Origin: Paenibacillus chibensis
GTDB taxonomy: Bacteria > Bacillota > Bacilli > Paenibacillales > Paenibacillaceae
Length of the DNA: 64,000 nucleotides
Assembly (NCBI RefSeq): GCF_004001045.1
Contig: NZ_BIMK01000038.1
Span: 1 to 64,000 of the forward strand
Direction: 5' to 3'
The notes under the pieces were generated by a model, which made no database searches, was not told where the DNA came from, and saw nothing but the letters and a program-made list of their open reading frames with translations. This document shows, one piece after another, positions 16,772 to 25,415 of this stretch. The position numbers and the translations under genes are program-made. Position 1 is the stretch's first letter. The number at the start of each line of letters is the position of its first letter.

Positions 16772-17852
16772 ACCGCTGCGGCTGATCTATACGCTGGTTT
16801 GCGGCGTGATTGGCGCTTATGTCTTCCAATGGATACACATGCCGATTCCATGGCTGCTCGGGCCGATGATCTTCGTCCTGATCGCCTCCAAGACAATCAA
16901 GACGGTTAAGCCGCTGTGGCCGCCGGTGCTCCGCAACGCAGGGATGATCGTGATCGGCTATACGATCGGATTGTCATTTACAATGGCGACGCTCCAGCAG
17001 ATCGGAAAGCAGCTGCCTTCCATGATCCTGCTGACGATGCTGCTCTTGATCTGCAGCCTGCTGATCGCTGCGCTGGTCTCCTTCCTCTCCGGCGTCCCGT
17101 TTCCGACGGTGCTTATGGGAAGCATTCCTGGCGGGCTGACGCAGATGGTCACACTAGCCGACGATATCAAAGGCATCGACATCACGGTCGTGACCTTTTT
17201 ACAAGTGTCGCGGCTGATGATGATCATCTTTTTCGTACCGCTGCTCGTGTTCAGCCCGATCTTCGGCGGGGAGGCAAGCGAAGCGGCAGCGGGGATGAAC
17301 GAAGCGGCTGTCTCCGCCTGGAACGGACTTTTTCCTCATATAATCGTTTATGCGGCGGTCTGTACGCTCTTTGCCTTCGTGGGACAGCGGATCAAATTTC
17401 CTACGGCGTATTTGCTTGGACCGATGATTGCCGCCGTACTGCTGAACTTATCAGGATATGAGGGGCATGCGCTGCCGACCTTGTTTCTGAATGCATCACA
17501 GCTGGTGATCGGAACCTATGTGGGGATGCTGCTGAAGCCCGAGCAGCTAAGCCACAAGCTGAGGATGGTTGCGCTTGCGCTCTTGAGCGGCGTGCTGCTG
17601 ATCGGCTGCTCCATCTCTCTCAGCGTGCTCCTGACCAAAATGCATGCCGTAACCATGATAACGGCCTTCCTGGGTCTCGCGCCCGGAGGAATGGATCAAA
17701 TGGGGATTATCGGCAAGGAGGCGGGGGCGGATTTGTCAGTGGTAATCTGCTATCAGCTGTTCCGCACGCTCTTTATTTTCGTCGCGGTCCCGCCGCTGCT
17801 CAAGGCCATCTTCAAATCGGTACAGCGCAAAAAGCTTGCCGGACACGAATAA
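16761..17852 (+). CDS. AbrB-family (PF05145) multi-pass membrane protein
   Basis: A 363-residue membrane protein of the family named AbrB/putative ammonia monooxygenase, which is unrelated to the Bacillus DNA-binding AbrB. The internal duplication is easy to see: PWLLGPMIF recurs as AYLLGPMIA, and GSIPGGLTQMVTLADD recurs as GLAPGGMDQMGIIGKE. About ten hydrophobic helices are present. The function is not established; members are thought to be transporters or regulators of small molecules. It is translationally coupled to the MBL hydrolase and likely shares its TetR control. Confidence 0.83.
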   Translation: MSSKPLRLIYTLVCGVIGAYVFQWIHMPIPWLLGPMIFVLIASKTIKTVKPLWPPVLRNAGMIVIGYTIGLSFTMATLQQIGKQLPSMILLTMLLLICSLLIAALVSFLSGVPFPTVLMGSIPGGLTQMVTLADDIKGIDITVVTFLQVSRLMMIIFFVPLLVFSPIFGGEASEAAAGMNEAAVSAWNGLFPHIIVYAAVCTLFAFVGQRIKFPTAYLLGPMIAAVLLNLSGYEGHALPTLFLNASQLVIGTYVGMLLKPEQLSHKLRMVALALLSGVLLIGCSISLSVLLTKMHAVTMITAFLGLAPGGMDQMGIIGKEAGADLSVVICYQLFRTLFIFVAVPPLLKAIFKSVQRKKLAGHE

Positions 17853-17907
17853 CATCGGATTCATGCGCTTAAAGCACCGATGCTGCGTGTATCTTCCATA
17901 AAAGCAT

Positions 17908-17953
17908 AAAAAAGCTCCACTGCCGCTGAAGCGGCACCGTGGAGCTTTTTTGT
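17908..17953. terminator. Bidirectional terminator between abrB-family gene and tagO-like gene
   Basis: AAAAAAGCTCCAC ... GTGGAGCTTTTTT with inner pairing TGCCGCT/AGCGGCA. The A run on one side and T run on the other let it work in both directions for the convergent genes. Confidence 0.9.
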
Positions 17954-17971
17954 CGTGCTGTGAATTGAAAT

Positions 17972-18916
17972 TCAACTTAACAGCATCAATATAATGGACG
18001 AAAGGGAGAGGCAGAAGCTGATCAAATAAATGAATACGACAGCTTGTTTGGGGCTAAGGCCCCAGGACAGCAGGCGGTAATGAAGCTGGCTGCGGTCGGC
18101 CTTGTATACGGGTTGTCCGTTCAAATAACGTTTGATGACAACGTAAATGTTGTCGAAGATCGGAACGCCGAGTGCCAGCACCGGCACCAGAATCGAAATG
18201 ACGGTTACCTGCTTGAATGCGCCGTCCAAAGCAATAATCCCGAGCATGAATCCGATAAAGGTGGCACCTGCGTCCCCCATATAAATTTTGGCGGGGGGCT
18301 TGTTGTATTTCAGGTAGCCGAGCGCGACCCCAACCAGGATGATGGCCATGATGGCGGATTGGGACTGGCCTTTGGCAATCGCCACGACAAACAGCGTCAA
18401 AGCTGAAATGCCGGCTACGCCGCCGGACAGACCGTCGAGACCGTCCATGAAATTAATGACCGTCGTCACACCGAAAATCCAAAGAATCGTGAGAATGAAC
18501 TGAAGCCATTCCGGAAATACGATCATTTGCCCGGCAAACGGAATCGTAACTCCGACGAAGGAAATGCCGGAGAAGTAGACGATGACCGCAGCCGCTACCT
18601 GCACGATCGTTTTGGGAAGGGCGGGAAAATCCTTGCCGCGCGTTTTGTACCAATCGTCCACCATGCCGATCGCGAGAATCAGCAGCGAGCCGGCGATAAT
18701 GCCTGCCATTTCGCCGTCCCAATGCCGGCTCAGGATCAAATACGGGACCATGAAACCGAGGAAGATGGCGATGCTCGCCAAATGGGGAACCGGTTCCTTG
18801 TGTATTTTCCGGCTGGTGGGCCTGTCGACAAAATCGACCCGGATGGCAAGCTTCCGCAGAGGCGGAATAAGGGCGAGGACAATGACTAGCGATAAAATAA
18901 ATCCGATTACATACAC
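17972..18916 (-). CDS. tagO: Undecaprenyl-phosphate sugar-1-phosphate transferase (TagO/MraY family)
   Basis: A 314-residue polytopic membrane enzyme of the MraY/WecA/TagO family (PF00953), transferring a sugar phosphate, usually GlcNAc-1-phosphate from UDP-GlcNAc, to undecaprenyl phosphate. Family motifs are in order: RKIHKEPVPH, the Asp pair in GMVDDWYKTRGKDFPALPK, NFMDGLDGL and IYMGDAGATFIGF. TagO starts wall teichoic acid and related secondary wall polymers. The GTG start follows GGAGG. It stands alone rather than in a tag operon, so the exact polymer it serves is not shown. Confidence 0.85.
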   Translation of the reverse strand: MYVIGFILSLVIVLALIPPLRKLAIRVDFVDRPTSRKIHKEPVPHLASIAIFLGFMVPYLILSRHWDGEMAGIIAGSLLILAIGMVDDWYKTRGKDFPALPKTIVQVAAAVIVYFSGISFVGVTIPFAGQMIVFPEWLQFILTILWIFGVTTVINFMDGLDGLSGGVAGISALTLFVVAIAKGQSQSAIMAIILVGVALGYLKYNKPPAKIYMGDAGATFIGFMLGIIALDGAFKQVTVISILVPVLALGVPIFDNIYVVIKRYLNGQPVYKADRSQLHYRLLSWGLSPKQAVVFIYLISFCLSLSSIILMLLS

Positions 18917-19143
18917 AATTTTTCGGCCTCCATCACTTCAGTTAACAATATAACTCTTGCGGTAACTTCCATATTCAGGCATTTTTCTGGGAAAAGCTCT
19001 ATTTCTAACTAGGATAATACCTATTTTTACAAAAGACAACGCCAAATATTTAATACTTCCATAACATACCAATCGAACACATTTAACAAATGTATACGAA
19101 AATAGACCTATATCCAATATGCGATTAGAAAAGGGTGAGCCAT

Positions 19144-20577
19144 TTGAAAAACAATAAAATGCTTCAGATCATTGCAGCAGCAGCTATCGTAACCACAGCC
19201 CTGTCGGCGGGAACTGCCGAAGCAGCGACCGTTAAAGCACCTGCCAAAAGTCCTGCCTCCAAAACCGTGGCAGCGAAATTTGCGGTTTCCAGCGCACAAG
19301 TTTTGGTAAACGGCCATGATGTTACCGTTCAAATGCTGCAAGCCGGAAACGGCAAGCTGATCGCCGTAAGCGATCTGGCCAAAGCATTCGGTGCTTCCGT
19401 GACTTCCGCCAAAGGTGTCATCACCATCACAACAGGCAAAGACGGTCACAACCTGCAGTTTCAAGCGGGCTCCAAAACGTTCAAGCTGAACGGCGAGGCA
19501 CACTCTTTTACGACAGCGCCGGTTCTGCAGGACAACCGTTCCTACGTTGAAGTGAAGCCGATTGTGGCTGCGCTTGGCGGTGAAATTCTGGACGGGCAAA
19601 CGCTGAACGTCCTGACGAAGGAAAGAATCTCCGGAAGCTTCGCATCCGTAAACTTTGACGCTAGAGGTCAAGTTTTCGCGGTAAGAGATGATGCGGATCC
19701 GGCCGAGCTGCTGCAGCTGAACAGCGATTACAGCTCATCCTTATTATCTTCAACGGACAACTTGCTGAGTATGACAATTTCTCCGAGCGGCGACACGGCA
19801 GCTTATACGGATGAAACCGGACAACTGTATCTGGTGGCGCTTCACGGCGGCTCCCCGCTCAAACTGGGCTCGGATACATCCGTGAAAACCGATCTGACTT
19901 GGTCGGCCGACGGCAAAAAAATCTTTTTCGTGCAGGGCGACAAGCAGGAGAAAATTTCTTACATAACCCTGGACGGCAAAATCACCGAAGTGGTAGCGGA
20001 CAAGGTTGAAAACAAATCCGAGGTGCATGTGTCTCCAGACGGAAACAAAATTTCCTATATCGTCAACATTACCGGCGTAGCGTCAACCGACAAGGACGGT
20101 ACGGAAGATTCCTTGAAAATTGACTACTCCAGTGCGGGCGAGCAAATTTATACGCTGGATCTGGGTGTGAAGGACGCTAAACCGGCAGCTGTCACCACTT
20201 CGGCTGACAATAAGCTGTATCCGGCGTTCCTGAGCAACGGCAGCGTAGCCTATCTGAGCGCGGATTCCGATAATCCGAACGCCAAAGGATCCATCAAAGC
20301 AATTTCCGCAGACGGCAAAAATCAGGATCTCATCAATGATGTGGACGTGACGATCAGCGCGGCAAGCGCGAACGGAAACCTGGTTGCTGCAGGTGAAGCG
20401 GCGGACGGAAGCAATAAAGTTTACAGTATCGTAGGCGGAGTCAAAACCGAAATTTACAGCACGAAAGCCGACATTACCGATCTGGCAATTTCCGCGGACG
20501 GCAAGCGCGTGGTTGTTGTGGCCGACGGCAAAATTGTGGTTATCGAGAATGGCAAAGCAAGTCAGCTTACTAAATAA
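19144..20577 (+). CDS. Secreted copper amine oxidase-like N-domain plus beta-propeller protein
   Basis: About 477 residues. A signal peptide with AEA cleavage site (IIAAAAIVTTALSAGTAEA) is followed by a copper amine oxidase N-terminal-like domain (PF07833, about residues 45-155: LVNGHDVTVQ, LIAVSDLAKAFGA, SYVEVKPIVAALGG), a common wall-surface domain in Paenibacillus. The rest (about 160-475) holds TolB/PD40-like propeller blades such as ISPSGDTAAYTDE, WSADGKKIFFVQ and VSPDGNKISYI. The TTG start at 19144 follows AAAGGGTGAG; a GTG at 19135 is inside that site. It lies only 30 bases before pstS, so both are probably co-transcribed. Function unknown; a phosphate-related surface role is inference. 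Confidence 0.78.
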   Translation: MKNNKMLQIIAAAAIVTTALSAGTAEAATVKAPAKSPASKTVAAKFAVSSAQVLVNGHDVTVQMLQAGNGKLIAVSDLAKAFGASVTSAKGVITITTGKDGHNLQFQAGSKTFKLNGEAHSFTTAPVLQDNRSYVEVKPIVAALGGEILDGQTLNVLTKERISGSFASVNFDARGQVFAVRDDADPAELLQLNSDYSSSLLSSTDNLLSMTISPSGDTAAYTDETGQLYLVALHGGSPLKLGSDTSVKTDLTWSADGKKIFFVQGDKQEKISYITLDGKITEVVADKVENKSEVHVSPDGNKISYIVNITGVASTDKDGTEDSLKIDYSSAGEQIYTLDLGVKDAKPAAVTTSADNKLYPAFLSNGSVAYLSADSDNPNAKGSIKAISADGKNQDLINDVDVTISAASANGNLVAAGEAADGSNKVYSIVGGVKTEIYSTKADITDLAISADGKRVVVVADGKIVVIENGKASQLTK

Positions 20578-20607
20578 TTTGCGGCAAATCGAGAGGAGAT
20601 TATTCAC

Positions 20608-21462
20608 ATGAAATGGTATAAAAAAATGTCCCTACTGGCTGCGGCGTCCCTGGTAGCCGTATCTACCCTGGTCGGCTCCGCTTCTGCGGCATCCAGCCTT
20701 TCCGGCAAAATCACCATCAACGGTTCGACGGCGCTGCTTCCGCTGACGCTGCAAGCGGCCAAGGAATTCCAGAAGCTGAATCCGAAGGTTAAAATCGCTG
20801 CATCCGGCAAAGGCTCCGTGACCGGACCGCAAGCCGTGAAAAAAGGCATCGCCGACATCGGCGCATGCGACTGGGATGCAAGCATGGACGTTCCAGGCTT
20901 CAAAGCTTTTGACGGACAGGTGGCAAACAAGGTTGCAGTCATTCCGTTCGCGACCATCACGAATAAAAACGTGAAGGTGACTAACCTGACGACCGAACAG
21001 TTGAAAGGAATTTATTCCGGAAAAATCACCAACTGGAAGGAAGTTGGCGGAGACAACGCAGACATCGTCGTCATTACCCGCGCATTCGGTTCCGGCACTC
21101 GCGTTAACTATCAAGCCAAAGCTTTGGGCGGCGGAGACATCGTCAAAAAGGATAAAAACTACAAAGAAGTGGGCTCGAGCGGCGATATGAAAACCGCTGT
21201 CGCTACAACTCCGAATGCCATCGGTTATATCGACTTGGTATACGTGAACAGCGATATCAAAGCGATCAGCCATAACGGCGTGGCACCAACGACGGAGAAC
21301 GTCATCAACGGAACTTACAAAATCTGGGCATACGGCTATTACATGACCAAGGGCCAGCCTACAGGCGCAACCAAAGCATTCATCGATTACGTACAAAGCC
21401 AAAAGTTCCAGCAAGGTTCGCTTAAAAAGCTGAAATTCATTCCAATCTCTGCAATGAAATAA
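20608..21462 (+). CDS. pstS: Phosphate-binding protein PstS
   Basis: A 284-residue secreted substrate-binding protein of the high-affinity phosphate importer. It has a signal peptide (SLLAAASLVAVSTLVGSASA) and the phosphate-site loops TINGSTALLPL near the mature N-terminus and RAFGSGTRVNYQ in the middle. The ribosome site is GAGAGGAG. It is the second gene of a probable operon headed by a beta-propeller protein. There is no lipobox Cys, so it is released or held by other means, unlike many Gram-positive PstS lipoproteins. Confidence 0.9.
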   Translation: MKWYKKMSLLAAASLVAVSTLVGSASAASSLSGKITINGSTALLPLTLQAAKEFQKLNPKVKIAASGKGSVTGPQAVKKGIADIGACDWDASMDVPGFKAFDGQVANKVAVIPFATITNKNVKVTNLTTEQLKGIYSGKITNWKEVGGDNADIVVITRAFGSGTRVNYQAKALGGGDIVKKDKNYKEVGSSGDMKTAVATTPNAIGYIDLVYVNSDIKAISHNGVAPTTENVINGTYKIWAYGYYMTKGQPTGATKAFIDYVQSQKFQQGSLKKLKFIPISAMK

Positions 21463-21518
21463 TGCCAAGCGGCAAAGCAGCTACCGGCTGCTTGAACCTC
21501 GAAGACGTATACGACAAC

Positions 21519-21553
21519 GGCCAGCCCTGATCGATCACGGGGCTGGCTGCTTT
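21519..21553 (+). terminator. Intercistronic hairpin between pstS and pstC
   Basis: GGCCAGCCC and GGGCTGGC flank an 11-base loop and are followed by TGCTTTA rather than a clean T run. It looks like a partial terminator or mRNA-stabilising hairpin that would give more PstS than PstC/PstA. Confidence 0.6.
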
Positions 21554-21568
21554 ATAGGAGGAAAACTT

Positions 21569-22522
21569 GTGAGCACGTCCCCCCAGCAATTAGCGCCTGA
21601 TGACCGCGCCATATTTGCCAAACCGCCCGGTAAGGAACGGTTCAGCCGATATATGCGCGCACGGATGGCAAATCGGCTGTTTAGGTATTATTTTTTGTTC
21701 AGCATTCTGGCCTTATGCTTCGTTCTTGGCCTGGTTATCTTTTTTATCGGCAAAACGGCGCTCCTGACTTTTTCCAACATCTCGTTCAAAGAGTTTTTCT
21801 TTTCGTTTAACTGGACGCCGGAAGAAGATCATTTTGGGGCTGCCGGCATCATCGTGAATACGCTGACCCTGACCGCCCTGACGCTGCTAATGGCCGTTCC
21901 GGTCGCTGTCGGCCTTGCCGTATTGATCGCCGAAATCGCTCCGAAATGGCTCAAAAATGTGATGCGTCCGGTCTTGGATCTGCTTGTCGGCATTCCTTCC
22001 ATTGTATATGGATATCTGGGATTGACCGTCCTCATTCCTTTTTTACGCAGGCTGAGCGGAGAGAACCTGGGCGATGGACTGCTCGCAGCGGCGCTCGTGC
22101 TGGCGCTGATGGTGCTGCCGACGATATGCCGGATCAGCGACGAAGCGATTTCCATGGTGCCGAAAAAATACCGGGAAGCAGGCTATGCGCTGGGTTCCAC
22201 GCGGCTTCAAGTCATGATGCGCGTGGTCATTCCCGCTGCCGGCAGAGGCATCGTTGCCGCAATCATCATGGGCATGACCCGTGCCATTGGCGAAACGATG
22301 GCAGTCGTGATGGTTATCGGCAATACGGCTCAGCTGGCGAAGTCGCTGTTCACCCCGGCTTCTGTGCTTACAAGCAACATCGTCATGCAGATTTCCAACG
22401 TGGAGTTTGATTCCACCTGGAACTATGCGCTGCATATGATGGCATTCCTGCTGCTGGTCATTTCGTTCATCCTCATTCTGTTTATCCGTTATCTTGGACG
22501 AAAAGGAAGTGACAAGGCATGA
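21569..22522 (+). CDS. pstC: Phosphate ABC permease PstC
   Basis: A 317-residue membrane subunit of the phosphate importer with six helices after a cytoplasmic N-terminal tail. The PstC-type EAA loop (ISMVPKKYREAGYALGSTR) and the GMTRAIGETMAV segment are present. A GTG start follows ATAGGAGG. It overlaps pstA by four bases (ATGA), so the two permeases are made together. Confidence 0.92.
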   Translation: MSTSPQQLAPDDRAIFAKPPGKERFSRYMRARMANRLFRYYFLFSILALCFVLGLVIFFIGKTALLTFSNISFKEFFFSFNWTPEEDHFGAAGIIVNTLTLTALTLLMAVPVAVGLAVLIAEIAPKWLKNVMRPVLDLLVGIPSIVYGYLGLTVLIPFLRRLSGENLGDGLLAAALVLALMVLPTICRISDEAISMVPKKYREAGYALGSTRLQVMMRVVIPAAGRGIVAAIIMGMTRAIGETMAVVMVIGNTAQLAKSLFTPASVLTSNIVMQISNVEFDSTWNYALHMMAFLLLVISFILILFIRYLGRKGSDKA

Positions 22523-23400
22523 CGGATATGACGCGCAGCCGTAAAATGCAGCGTTCGCTTGTGTATAACAAACTTGCAACCGGGGCCTTTTATGCCCTGG
22601 GGGCATTGGTCGTACTGCTGATCCTGTGGCTTCTCTTCACGATTCTGAGCAAAGGACTTCCCGGATTATCGCTGGACTTCCTGCTTAAGCTGCCGGAGGA
22701 CATGGATGCTGGGGGCGGCATTGGACCGGTATTGTTCAATTCCTTCTATATATTGTTTCTTTCGCTTGTCATCTCGATCCCGATCGGGGTGGGAGCAGGG
22801 ATTTATATGGCGGAATACGCGCCCGAAAACCGATTCACCGAAGTGCTCCGCATTTGCGTGGAAAGCTTGTCATCCGTACCGTCCATCGTTTTCGGGATGC
22901 TTGGCCTCGCCATTTTCGCAGAGTATTTTCAAATCGGCTTGACCATTCTGGGCGGCGCTGTCAGTCTCGCGTTCCTGAATTTGCCGATGCTGGCACGGGT
23001 AACGGAAGAATCTGTGCGGGCGGTACCGAACGATGTGAAGAATGCCTCTTACGCCCTTGGCATGACCAAGTTCCAATGCATTCGCACGGTAGTGCTTCCG
23101 ATGGCACTGCAGGGGATCATCACGGGCATCTGTCTCGTGGCCGGCCGGGCATTTGGCGAATCGGCCGTTATTTTGCTGACAGCGGGTCTCAGCACCTCGG
23201 GCGAAATGTGGGATTTCAATTTGTTTTCCCCGGGCGAGACGCTTGCGGTTCATCTCTGGTACGTTCAATCGGAAGCCATCGTTGAAGACGCTGCGTCGAT
23301 TGCCGACAGATCGGCAGCGGTGCTTGTCATCATCGTGCTGCTGATCAATCTGCTGTTCCGGATTCCGCTCTGGATCAATAACCGCAAGCTGAAGAAATAA
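22519..23400 (+). CDS. pstA: Phosphate ABC permease PstA
   Basis: A 293-residue second membrane subunit of the phosphate importer. The EAA loop reads VRAVPNDVKNASYALGMTK, and AGRAFGESAVILLTAG matches PstA. The start ATG overlaps the pstC stop; a second in-frame ATG lies at 22528. A terminator follows at once, so pstB (ATPase) and phoU are not part of this unit and must be encoded elsewhere in the genome. Confidence 0.92.
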   Translation: MTDMTRSRKMQRSLVYNKLATGAFYALGALVVLLILWLLFTILSKGLPGLSLDFLLKLPEDMDAGGGIGPVLFNSFYILFLSLVISIPIGVGAGIYMAEYAPENRFTEVLRICVESLSSVPSIVFGMLGLAIFAEYFQIGLTILGGAVSLAFLNLPMLARVTEESVRAVPNDVKNASYALGMTKFQCIRTVVLPMALQGIITGICLVAGRAFGESAVILLTAGLSTSGEMWDFNLFSPGETLAVHLWYVQSEAIVEDAASIADRSAAVLVIIVLLINLLFRIPLWINNRKLKK

Positions 23401-23422
23401 CCCGTTTTCAGGCTCTAAACAT

Positions 23423-23462
23423 AAAAGAACCTTCTTTCCCAAGGGAGAGAAGGTTCTTTTTT
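23423..23462 (+). terminator. Terminator after pstA
   Basis: AAAAGAACCTTCTTTCCC, a short AAG loop and GGAGAGAAGGTTCTTTTTT. Strong stem with T run; the A run on the left may let it also serve the convergent sugar ABC operon. Confidence 0.9.
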
Positions 23463-23524
23463 AGATATGATTGCAAACCGCCGCTTGTCAGCTTCGAAAG
23501 TCATCGGTAGTTGTTATAGCTTCG

Positions 23525-24358
23525 TTAACCTTTGATTCCGTTCATGGCAATGCCTTCAATGAAATACCGCTGCAAGAAAATAAACAGGATGATGATCGGC
23601 AGTGTCGCCATGACCGCTCCGGCCATCAGCAGCGGATAATCGGTGGAGTGCTGGCCTTGAAAGGTGGAGATGCCGATCGACAGCACGCGCATATCTTCGG
23701 AGCTGGTCATGATGAGCGGCCAGAGCAGCTCGTTCCAGGAAGCCAGAATAGTGAAGATCGCCAAAGACACCAGGGCGGACTTGGAAAGCGGCAGATAGAT
23801 GCTCCAATAGATGCGGAAGTAGCTGCAGCCGTCGATTTTCGCGGCTTCCTCCAGATCCTTGGGCAGCGTCATGAAGAACTGGCGCAGCAGGAAGGTGCCG
23901 AAGGCGCTGAAGATGCCCGGAATAATGAGTACATAAAACGTGTCGAGCCAATTCAGCTCACGCATAATGACGAAGCTCGGAATCATGACCACTTGGGATG
24001 GAACCATCAGAACGGCGAGCAGCGCCAGGAAAATGATGTTCTTGCCCGGGAACTTCAGGCAGGCGAAGGAGTAGGCTGCAAGTGAGCAGAGCAGCAGCTG
24101 CCCGACCGTTCTTCCTACCGTGACTACAATGGTATTGGCGTAATACCGGCCGAAATCGATGGTGCTCAGCACCTTGGCGTAATTGTCAAAATGCCACTCC
24201 ATCGGAAACAGAGTCGGCGGCACCTTCATGGAGTCGGCAAACGATTTGAAGGATGTGGACAACATCCATAAAAATGGCATGATCATGATCACGGCGCCGG
24301 CAATCAGCAGTATATGCACCGCGATCCGGCGGGTTCTGTCCGCGGCATAGCTTGTCAT
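23525..24358 (-). CDS. Sugar ABC permease, AraQ/MalG type
   Basis: A 277-residue CUT1 membrane subunit, last gene of a - strand operon. Six helices; the EAA loop is EEAAKIDGCSYFRIYWSIYLP. The C-terminus ends in FIEGIAMNGIKG, as is typical for AraQ-like proteins. The ATG follows AAGGAGGG with eight bases spacing and lies 18 bases after the previous gene. As in the other sugar operon, no ATPase is encoded. Confidence 0.88.
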   Translation of the reverse strand: MTSYAADRTRRIAVHILLIAGAVIMIMPFLWMLSTSFKSFADSMKVPPTLFPMEWHFDNYAKVLSTIDFGRYYANTIVVTVGRTVGQLLLCSLAAYSFACLKFPGKNIIFLALLAVLMVPSQVVMIPSFVIMRELNWLDTFYVLIIPGIFSAFGTFLLRQFFMTLPKDLEEAAKIDGCSYFRIYWSIYLPLSKSALVSLAIFTILASWNELLWPLIMTSSEDMRVLSIGISTFQGQHSTDYPLLMAGAVMATLPIIILFIFLQRYFIEGIAMNGIKG

Positions 24359-24376
24359 TGATGTGTCCCTCCTTGA

Positions 24377-25324
24377 TTATTGGTAATGAACCCAGCGCTT
24401 CTGAAAGTACATCTGAAAAGCCGTGATTACCAGGATGACAATGAACAGGATAAAGGCTTCCGCGGACGCATAGCCCATATTAAAGTACTTGAAGCCGTCC
24501 TCCCATATGCTGTACACGACCGTACGGGTCGAATCCAGCAGCGAGGTCTGCTGTCCCATCATGATGAAGACCAGATCAAATACCTGGAAGGAGTTGATGA
24601 AGGACATGACCAGGACAAAAAACAGGCTTGGCGTCAACAAGGGAAGTGTAATCCGGAAGAAGCGGTAGAGCGTCCCGGCGCCGTCCAAGGAGGCCGCTTC
24701 ATAATAGCTTGCCGATATGCCTTGCAGGCCGGAAAGCAGAATGACCGCATTATAGCCGATACTGGTCCAGACGCTGACAATTACGATCGAAAATAAGGCG
24801 AATTTCTCGTCGAACAGCCAGTTCGGCTGCGGCAAATGCAGCGATCCGAGCACGAAATTGATCAGCCCGAATTCCGAATTGTAGAGCCATTTCCACACCA
24901 TGCCGACGGCAATGGGCATCGTGATGACGGGAATAAAATAAAGCGTCCGGTAAAGAATCATTCCCTTGATTTTTTGATTGAGCAGTACCGCGAGGATCAC
25001 GGCCAGAGCGATGGATATCGGTACCGTGGCTACAGTGTAGAGCAGGGTGTTGAGCAGCGAACGGACGAATTTCTCGTCTCCCGCAAGCTGTACGAAATTA
25101 TCGATCCCGTTAAAGACGGGGGAGGACATGCCGTCCCACGTCGTGAAAGAGAGAAACAGCGAGGCGGCGGAGGGGGCCATATAGAAAACGGCAAGCCCCA
25201 GAGCCACCGGCAGGATGAACAAATAACCCCAGGCCGCTTCGTGAAACGCAAGCCTGGAGATTTTGCGCTTTTTCTTGACGGGGATGTCAGGCTGATGCTT
25301 CGCTGAAGCCGCTTGAATACTCAC
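24377..25324 (-). CDS. Sugar ABC permease, AraP/MalF type
   Basis: About 315 residues, the MalF-type partner of the downstream permease. A lysine-rich cytoplasmic N-terminus (VKKKRKISR) is followed by six or more helices; the EAA loop is YYEAASLDGAGTLYRFFRITLP. A GTG at 25324 fits best after GGAAGG; another GTG at 25333 adds three residues. Middle gene of the operon driven from the CRE-bearing promoter near 26.86 kb. Confidence 0.88.
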   Translation of the reverse strand: MSIQAASAKHQPDIPVKKKRKISRLAFHEAAWGYLFILPVALGLAVFYMAPSAASLFLSFTTWDGMSSPVFNGIDNFVQLAGDEKFVRSLLNTLLYTVATVPISIALAVILAVLLNQKIKGMILYRTLYFIPVITMPIAVGMVWKWLYNSEFGLINFVLGSLHLPQPNWLFDEKFALFSIVIVSVWTSIGYNAVILLSGLQGISASYYEAASLDGAGTLYRFFRITLPLLTPSLFFVLVMSFINSFQVFDLVFIMMGQQTSLLDSTRTVVYSIWEDGFKYFNMGYASAEAFILFIVILVITAFQMYFQKRWVHYQ

Positions 25325-25415
25325 GGGCAGCACCTTCCTTTCGTGTCTTGTCGGTCAGCCCCTTGGGAGGGGCTGGCCGGTTATCCAAAGGGAAACACTA
25401 TCATGTGTGCCAAGG

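Noticed and set aside
18930..19143. Pho box before the propeller-pst unit
   Set aside because: ATAACA, CGAACA and TTAACA elements occur at 19061-19088, but spacing is not the regular 11 bp; kept only as a hint in a finding.
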